From Nocardioides panzhihuensis (GTDB lineage Bacteria; Actinomycetota; Actinomycetes; Propionibacteriales; Nocardioidaceae), in assembly GCF_013408335.1 (NCBI RefSeq), contig NZ_JACBZR010000001.1, positions 1,178,001-1,242,000 of the forward strand: DNA of 64,000 nt, written 5' to 3'. Of this stretch, positions 59,235 through 64,000 are shown piece after piece. How positions within the stretch are numbered: position 1 is the stretch's first letter; each line of letters opens with the position of its first letter. The notes under the pieces are model-generated. The model saw only the letters and a list, made by a program, of their open reading frames with translations. It searched no databases and had not been told where the DNA came from. A program made the position numbers and the translations under genes.

Positions 59235-61343
59235 TCAGTTCAACCAGATCGTGATCTCGGAGCCGTACGGCATCTCGCCGCCCGCGGGCTCCTGACGGGT
59301 CACGTAGCCGAGGCCGAGGTTGATGCCGCCCTCCTGCTCCTCCTTGACCTTGAACCCGGCGGCCTCGAGGGTCTGCCTGGCGGTGCCCTTGTCGGTGCCG
59401 ACCACGTTGGGGACCGCCACGGCGGCCGGGCCCTTGGCCACGACCAGCGTCACGGTCTCGCCCTTGGGGAGGGTGCCGGAGCTGGGGCTCTGGCTGAGCA
59501 CGGTGCCGGGCTGGATCTCCTGGTTCTCCTCCTCCTGGATCTCGACCTTCAGGCCGTCGGCCTCCAGCGACTTCTTGGCGCGCTCGGCGCTGCGGCCGGT
59601 CCAGTCGACGATGTCGACAGGCGCGGGGCCCTTGCTGATCACGAGCACCACGGCCTTGCCGGGGCGCACCAGCGTGCCGGGGCGGGGCTGGGAGTTGATG
59701 ACGTGGCCCTCGGGGACGTTGTCGTTGAACCTCTCGATGGGGTCGCCGACGCTGAGCCCGAGCTCCTGGATCACGTCTTGGGCGTCGTCGGCGAGCATGC
59801 CCTTGACCTTGGGCACGGAGTACTCCTCCACGCCCTTGCTCACGCTGATCTCCACGGTCGCGCCGGGCAGCGCCTTGTGGCCGCGGCCCGGGTCGGAGTC
59901 GATGACCAGGCCCTTCTCGACGGTCTCGGAGAACTCGGTGTTGGCCGAGACCTCGAAGCCGGACTCCTGAAGCTGTGTGGTCGCCGCCGCCTTGCTCAGG
60001 CCGGCCACCGAAGGGACCCGCTCGTAGCGGCCGTCGATGAACCACCACATCCCGGCCGCCACCAGCGCGACGGCCACCACGGCGGCGGTGATCGCGATCG
60101 GGCCCTTCCAGCCCGCCGGCATGCTCCGGCGCTGCTTCGGCTGCACCGGGGTCGGCGCGATGCGTACGTTCTCCTCGGGCTCGCTCAGCGAGAGCCGCGC
60201 GCCTGCGGGGAGGCCGACGCCAGGAGGCGGGCCAGGCGGACCCGGGGGCCGGCCCGGCGGGGGACCGGAGGGTCCCAGACCAAGCGCGGGCAGCACCGCC
60301 GTCGACTCGGCACTGGACTCGTCGTGGGCGCGTGTCGGGGAGTCAGCTGCCCGGTTCGCTGTGTCGGGGGCGCCGGGGGAGGGGAGCGCCAGATCGGCGG
60401 TGAGGTCGGGGTCGTCGAAGATGCCGGCGGACAGGGTGGCCATCACCCGGGTGACCATGCGCAGCAGCACCCCGGCGTCGGCGGGACGCAGCTCGGGGTC
60501 GCGGGCGGTCGCACGGGCGACCAGGGCGTCGACGTATCGCGGGATCCCGGGCGCCGCCTTGGAGGGCGGCGGGATGTCCTCGTGGACGTGCTTGTAGGCG
60601 ATGTCGACCGGGGAAGGGCCGCTGTGGGGCTTGCGCCCGGTGAGCAGCTCGTAGAGCACGACGCCGGCGGCGTAGACATCGCTGCGCGGCCCGGACCTGG
60701 ACTCGGTGACCAGCTCGGGGGCCAGATAGGAGACGGTGCCGACCAGGTTGCCGGTGGTGGCGTCGTTGGAGTTGTTGCTCATCACCCGGGCCAGGCCGAA
60801 GTCGGCGACCTTGACTCGCTGCGAGATCGAGCCGGGGCCGGTGGTGATGAGGACGTTCTCGGGCTTGATGTCGCGGTGCACGATCCCGACGGCGTGCGCC
60901 GCGGTCATCGCGCTCAGGATCGGCTCGATGTAGGCCAGCGCCTTCGCGGCGCCCAGCGGCGCCTGCGACGCGATCGTGTCGCGCAGCGTGTGGCCCTCGA
61001 TGTACTCCATCGCGAGGAAGGCGACGCCGTCGTCGTCGTCCTGGTCGTAGACCGCGACCACGTTGGGGTGCGACAGCTTCGCGGCAGAGCGGCCCTCGCG
61101 GATGAACCGGTCGGCGAAGTTGCCCTCCTCGTCGAGATCCTGGTGCATGACCTTGACGGCGACGATGCGGTCCAGCCGGGTGTCGTGGGCGACGTAGACC
61201 GTCGCCATCCCGCCCTTGGCGACCTTCTCGACGATCCGGTAACGCATCCCCAGGACCTTGCCCAGAAGGGGGTCGGATGCGGTAGCCGAGCTGCCGCCGT
61301 GGCGTCCGACGACGCTGTCACGGGGGTCCGCCTCACTAGCCAC
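59235..61343 (-). CDS. pknL: Ser/Thr protein kinase PknL-like with four PASTA domains
   Basis: This 702-residue kinase has a cytoplasmic catalytic domain (about 30-295): AKGGMATVYVA (P-loop), VAVKVMH (Lys), HRDIKPENVL (catalytic loop), VADFGLAR and APELV. A Pro/Gly-rich linker (about 340-420) precedes a membrane helix (about 435-457). Outside are four PASTA domains, each starting VP-x-V or equivalent, that bind muropeptides in related kinases. By position next to aroG and an Rv2175c-type gene it is PknL; from memory the M. tuberculosis protein lacks PASTA repeats. GTG 61343 has AGGAGG five bases upstream. Confidence 0.94.
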   Translation of the reverse strand: MASEADPRDSVVGRHGGSSATASDPLLGKVLGMRYRIVEKVAKGGMATVYVAHDTRLDRIVAVKVMHQDLDEEGNFADRFIREGRSAAKLSHPNVVAVYDQDDDDGVAFLAMEYIEGHTLRDTIASQAPLGAAKALAYIEPILSAMTAAHAVGIVHRDIKPENVLITTGPGSISQRVKVADFGLARVMSNNSNDATTGNLVGTVSYLAPELVTESRSGPRSDVYAAGVVLYELLTGRKPHSGPSPVDIAYKHVHEDIPPPSKAAPGIPRYVDALVARATARDPELRPADAGVLLRMVTRVMATLSAGIFDDPDLTADLALPSPGAPDTANRAADSPTRAHDESSAESTAVLPALGLGPSGPPPGRPPGPPGPPPGVGLPAGARLSLSEPEENVRIAPTPVQPKQRRSMPAGWKGPIAITAAVVAVALVAAGMWWFIDGRYERVPSVAGLSKAAATTQLQESGFEVSANTEFSETVEKGLVIDSDPGRGHKALPGATVEISVSKGVEEYSVPKVKGMLADDAQDVIQELGLSVGDPIERFNDNVPEGHVINSQPRPGTLVRPGKAVVLVISKGPAPVDIVDWTGRSAERAKKSLEADGLKVEIQEEENQEIQPGTVLSQSPSSGTLPKGETVTLVVAKGPAAVAVPNVVGTDKGTARQTLEAAGFKVKEEQEGGINLGLGYVTRQEPAGGEMPYGSEITIWLN

Positions 61344-61443
61344 GCGATCCTCCTGTCTCCGGTTGGAGAAGTATTCCGGACCGGGCAATGGTACGGACCA
61401 GGGGGTCCGACTCACGACTTTCCGCCGTGGCCACCCGGGCCGG

Positions 61444-61449
61444 TAATGT
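61444..61449 (+). promoter_or_regulatory. Probable -10 box, leaderless, for the Rv2175c-like gene
   Basis: TAATGT ends seven bases before ATG 61457. It lies in the 113-bp divergent gap with pknL. Confidence 0.5.
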
Positions 61450-61456
61450 GATTGTT

Positions 61457-61828
61457 ATGAGCGAGTTGCGGTTGGCGGAGCAGGACCTGGGTGTCCTGGT
61501 GGACGAGTGGATCGACTGGGCCACGGCCGCGTCGCTGCTCGGGGTGACCGTGGGGAAGGTGCGCACGATGATCCGTGACCACGAGCTCGCCGCGGCGGTT
61601 CCTCCAGGGATGAAGGGTCAGCACATCCCGGCCCTGTTCATCCAGGACGGTCTGCCGGTCAAGGGTCTGAGTGGGCTGTTGCACGTGCTCCACGACGGGC
61701 GCTACGACGACCGCGAGATCATCGCCTGGCTCTTCCTCGACGACAACCTGCCCGGCCGCCCGATCGACGCGCTTCGAGAGAACCGCGGGTCGGAGGTCAA
61801 GCGCCGGGCTCAGGCCATGGCACTGTAG
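61457..61828 (+). CDS. Rv2175c-like DNA-binding protein, likely PknL substrate
   Basis: This 123-residue protein has a winged helix-turn-helix near the N-terminus (WATAASLLGVTVGKVRTMIRD) followed by a helical C-terminal part (LHDGRYDDREIIAWLF). The M. tuberculosis orthologue Rv2175c binds DNA and is phosphorylated by PknL, encoded divergently as here (recalled knowledge). It likely regulates genes in response to the kinase. Start ATG 61457 follows a -10-like TAATGT by seven bases. Confidence 0.92.
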   Translation: MSELRLAEQDLGVLVDEWIDWATAASLLGVTVGKVRTMIRDHELAAAVPPGMKGQHIPALFIQDGLPVKGLSGLLHVLHDGRYDDREIIAWLFLDDNLPGRPIDALRENRGSEVKRRAQAMAL

Positions 61829-61860
61829 GGGACCCAGTCCGTACGTCTCGGAGGAACCTC

Positions 61861-62283
61861 GTGAGATCGAAGTCCGTCCTGGTTGGCCTGCTGCTCGCAG
61901 TCTTGATGGCGCTGGTCGCCGGATGCGGAGGCGGCGCCGACGACGGCTCCGGCTCCAGCTCGGACGGGGGCGCGAAGAGCGGCACCGACCCCGAGAGCGG
62001 GCTCGCCTGGATCGCGGAGTCGGACCTGCCGCCCGAAGGGGTCGAGACGCTCGAGCTGATCGACGCGGGTGGCCCCTTCCCCTACCCGGGCAAGGACGGC
62101 AGCACCTTCGGCAACCGCGAGGGGATCCTGCCGCAGGAGGCCTCGGGCTACTACGCGGAGTACACGGTGCCGACGCCTGGCTCCGACGACCGGGGTGCGC
62201 GGCGTATCGTCACTGGTGAGGGTGGAGAGTTCTACTACACCGAGGACCACTACGAGTCGTTCTCGCGGATCGACCGGGGGTGA
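61861..62283 (+). CDS. Secreted ribonuclease N1/T1-family (barnase-like) lipoprotein
   Basis: This 140-residue protein has a lipoprotein signal (LLAVLMALVAGCGG, Cys near residue 21), a Gly/Ser linker and an RNase N1/T1 domain. GGPFPYPGKDGSTFGNREGI is the family core. Catalytic candidates are the Glu in YYAEYTV, the Arg in GARRIVTG and the His in YYTEDHYESF, the Glu-Arg-His set of barnase. It would cut single-stranded RNA. GGAGGAACC precedes GTG 61861. A barstar-type inhibitor gene follows 10 bases later. Confidence 0.9.
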   Translation: MRSKSVLVGLLLAVLMALVAGCGGGADDGSGSSSDGGAKSGTDPESGLAWIAESDLPPEGVETLELIDAGGPFPYPGKDGSTFGNREGILPQEASGYYAEYTVPTPGSDDRGARRIVTGEGGEFYYTEDHYESFSRIDRG

Positions 62284-62293
62284 GTGATCCAGA

Positions 62294-62716
62294 ATGAGCG
62301 GACTGGCAGGACTTCTGGCCGGGAAGATCGATCCCGGCGTATACCGCTGGCACACCGAGCTGGCGGCGAGAGATCTGGCCGATTCGGTGACCGGTGCCGG
62401 CTGGTCGCTGGCGCAGATCGCCGAGGTGGCCGAGACCAAGGACGAGGTGCTCGGCGCCATCGGCACCGCGCTCGGGTTCCCGGCCCACTTCGGCCGCAAC
62501 CTCGACGCGCTGTGGGACTCGCTGCGCGACGTCTCCGCGCCCACGGTGCTGCTGTGGGAGACCTGGGGGTGTGCTGCGTACGCCGATCGTGCCGGTTTCG
62601 ACAGGATCGTCGGTGTTCTCCGGGACCGCACCGCGGAGATCGCCGAGGACCGGCCGGCGTTCACCGTGCTGCTGCGCGGTGACGGTCCCGAGACCGACCT
62701 CGCCGACCTGGGCTGA
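62294..62716 (+). CDS. Barstar-family ribonuclease inhibitor
   Basis: This 140-residue protein contains the barstar fold (about 25-120): TKDEVLGAIGTALGFPAHFGRNLDALWDSLRDV is the inhibitory helix-loop region, and the Asp residues in LDALWDSL occupy the place of those that block the RNase active site. It protects the cytoplasm from the RNase encoded just upstream. It has an N-terminal extension of about 20 residues. ATG 62294 is ten bases after the RNase stop, forming a two-gene toxin/immunity operon. Confidence 0.9.
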   Translation: MSGLAGLLAGKIDPGVYRWHTELAARDLADSVTGAGWSLAQIAEVAETKDEVLGAIGTALGFPAHFGRNLDALWDSLRDVSAPTVLLWETWGCAAYADRAGFDRIVGVLRDRTAEIAEDRPAFTVLLRGDGPETDLADLG

Positions 62717-62740
62717 GCCGGCCTGGGCTGAGCCCTGGCC

Positions 62741-64000
62741 TCACCCGACCGTGACGGTGCGGGTGGGGTAGCCGGTGGCGCCGTCGGGAGCCGGGGGCGC
62801 CTCGTCGTCGGTCTGGGGTTGCCCCGACCGGTCGAAGGCGCGCGCCTGGACCTGGTGCTCGCCCTCGGTCGCGTCCCAGCGGTAGGTCCACTGCCGCCAG
62901 GTGTCGATGCTGTCCTCGGCGGCGAGGTCGGCGGGCTGCCAGGGGCCGTCGTCGATGCGTACCTCGACCTTGCTCACGCCGCGGTGCTGGGCCCAGGCGA
63001 CCCCGGCCACGGTGACGGTGCCGGGCATGGTCTCCTGGCCGGGGATGTCGATGCGGCACGCGGTCTTGATCGGACCCTCGGCGGACCAACCGCGGTCGGT
63101 CCAGTAGGCGCGGAAGTCGGCGAAGCGGGTGACCTCGAGCTCGGTGAGCCACTTGGTCGCCGAGACGTAGCCGTAGAGGCCGGGGACGACCATGCGCACG
63201 GGGAAGCCGTGCTCCCGGGTCAGCGGCTCGCCGTTCTGAGCGATCGCGAGCAGCGAGTCGCGGCCGTCGGTGAGCGCCTCGAGGGGTGTGCCGATGGTGA
63301 TGCCGTCGGCACCGGTCGACTTCACCGCGTCGGCGTCGGGGTCGAGGCCTGCTCGTTTCAAGACGTCGCGGATGCGTACGCCGGTCCAGGTCGCGTTGCC
63401 GATCAGGTCGCCACCGACCTCGTTGGAGACGCAGCAGATGGTCACCCGCCGCTCGTAGAGCGGCATCGCGAGCAGATCCTGGTAGGTCAGCTCAACCGGA
63501 TTCTCGACCAGACCGTGGATCTTGAGCCGGTAGTCGGCGACGTCGAGGCGTGGGGTGAGCAGTGCGATGTCGATGCGGTAGAAGTCGTCGACCGGGGTCA
63601 GGTGGGGCGTGAGGCCGTCGATGCGAAGCTCCGCGCCCGCCGGGAGGGGCGCGGCGGGGGAGACGGTCGCGGGGATCGCCACCTTCGTCGCCGGATGGCG
63701 GCGGGCGGTGACCACCTTCGCGCCGACCCCGCTCGCCACGCCTGCCGCGGTCACGGCCGATGCCGCCACCAGGAACCTGCGGCGGTCGAAGCCGTCTGGG
63801 GCCTCCGCTTCGGTGGTCGCGACGGTCGGGGCGTCCTGCTTCCTCAGGCGCCGGGTCAGGATGACCAGCGACGTGATGCCGATCGCCAGGCCGACCACCA
63901 GCGCGACAGTGCCTGTCGTCGGGCTCGCGGTCCCGTTCCCGGACCGCTCGGCGAGCAGGGCGGCGATGTCGACCGCCCCGAGGACCAACAGCATGCCCAC
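62741..64000 (-). CDS. Membrane-bound molybdopterin-dependent oxidoreductase (sulfite oxidase family), N-terminus cut by window end
   Basis: At least 419 residues are visible; the frame is open at base 64000, so more membrane segments lie outside. A membrane helix is followed by a twin-arginine-like DRRRFLVAASAVTAAG. The molybdopterin domain has VTICCVSNEVGGDLIGNATWTG, with the Cys as probable Mo ligand, and ACRIDIPGQE. The C-terminal Ig-like dimerisation domain (about 315-419; VAGVAWAQHRGVSKVEVRIDDG) is typical of sulfite oxidases. Substrate is unknown in this membrane-fused actinobacterial form. Confidence 0.9.
   Translation of the reverse strand: MGMLLVLGAVDIAALLAERSGNGTASPTTGTVALVVGLAIGITSLVILTRRLRKQDAPTVATTEAEAPDGFDRRRFLVAASAVTAAGVASGVGAKVVTARRHPATKVAIPATVSPAAPLPAGAELRIDGLTPHLTPVDDFYRIDIALLTPRLDVADYRLKIHGLVENPVELTYQDLLAMPLYERRVTICCVSNEVGGDLIGNATWTGVRIRDVLKRAGLDPDADAVKSTGADGITIGTPLEALTDGRDSLLAIAQNGEPLTREHGFPVRMVVPGLYGYVSATKWLTELEVTRFADFRAYWTDRGWSAEGPIKTACRIDIPGQETMPGTVTVAGVAWAQHRGVSKVEVRIDDGPWQPADLAAEDSIDTWRQWTYRWDATEGEHQVQARAFDRSGQPQTDDEAPPAPDGATGYPTRTVTVG

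Overview
The window is high-GC, gene-dense DNA with frequent GTG and TTG starts and stop/start overlaps. It is a chromosomal segment of an actinomycete, most like the Nocardioidaceae. This rests on gene content recalled from knowledge of the families, not on a search. The backbone follows the order of the Mycobacterium tuberculosis Rv2205c-to-Rv2175c region: glycerate kinase, HesB-type Fe-S protein, adenosine kinase, ctaC/ctaD/ctaF, qcrB/qcrA/qcrC, ctaE, trpD, the DEDD exonuclease/GIY-YIG protein (Rv2191), NlpC/P60 hydrolase (Rv2190c), fadD15-like ligase, SRPBCC protein, ArsA-like ATPase, Rv2183c-like protein, PlsC, class II DAHP synthase (aroG), PknL and its partner Rv2175c.

Layout. 1-2.8 kb: end of an FtsX-type ABC permease with a two-component system. 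2.8-3.0 kb: an array of 21-bp repeats whose polarity reverses in the middle. 3.0-8.4 kb: nadA, an unknown protein, glycerate kinase, ErpA-like protein, a small unknown protein, adenosine kinase. 8.4-9.8 kb: cysteine desulfurase-like enzyme and TusA-like carrier. 9.9-13 kb: cytochrome oxidase ctaC-ctaD-ctaF. 13.1-14.3 kb: L,D-transpeptidase. 14.5-19.8 kb: a phosphonate-type ABC importer operon with a HAD phosphatase and a SIS-domain regulator, which looks like an insertion into the respiratory block. 19.8-24.8 kb: YqeY-like protein and the qcrB-qcrA-qcrC-ctaE genes. 24.9-33.7 kb: receiver-like protein, trpD, Lrp-type domain, exonuclease, a large unknown protein, an APC transporter and a NYN-domain protein. 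33.8-38 kb: small Cys-rich protein, a ydaO-type (c-di-AMP) riboswitch upstream of an NlpC/P60 hydrolase, and two membrane metalloproteases. 38-47.7 kb: fadD15-like ligase, SRPBCC, ArsA-like ATPase, two ROK kinases, PlsC, flavin-reductase-like protein, arylamine N-acetyltransferase. 47.7-53.6 kb: more variable DNA with a GNAT, palindromic repeats, a DUF222/HNH endonuclease, a phosphoesterase and a glycerol kinase operon. 53.7-64 kb: amino acid permease, aroG, GNAT, a Pro-rich zinc-ribbon membrane protein, endonuclease IV, PknL with four PASTA domains, the Rv2175c-like protein, an RNase/barstar pair and a molybdopterin oxidoreductase cut by the window end.

The most unusual signal is a family of six interspersed 84-87-bp elements (8626-8712 on the minus strand, 18755-18838 and 18835-18918 in tandem, 36638-36724, 41579-41665, 43038-43121). 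Each sits exactly between two co-directional genes. Each holds a 27-28-codon reading frame, MSERQR...RPY..ACAT.V.A, that usually begins inside the stop codon of the upstream gene (ATGA or GTGA) and always ends in a TGA overlapping the start codon of the downstream gene. The only length change among copies is one whole codon. Each copy also folds a 14-18-bp hairpin whose 3' arm holds the Shine-Dalgarno-like bases, and in the GTG copies also the start codon, of the next gene. The stem sequences differ between copies while pairing is kept. This looks like a mobile or recurrent translation-coupling cassette.

Many genes have a TANNNT hexamer 6-7 nt upstream of the start codon, the expected signature of leaderless transcripts in Actinobacteria. 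No tRNA, rRNA, CRISPR array, transposase or prophage genes were seen.
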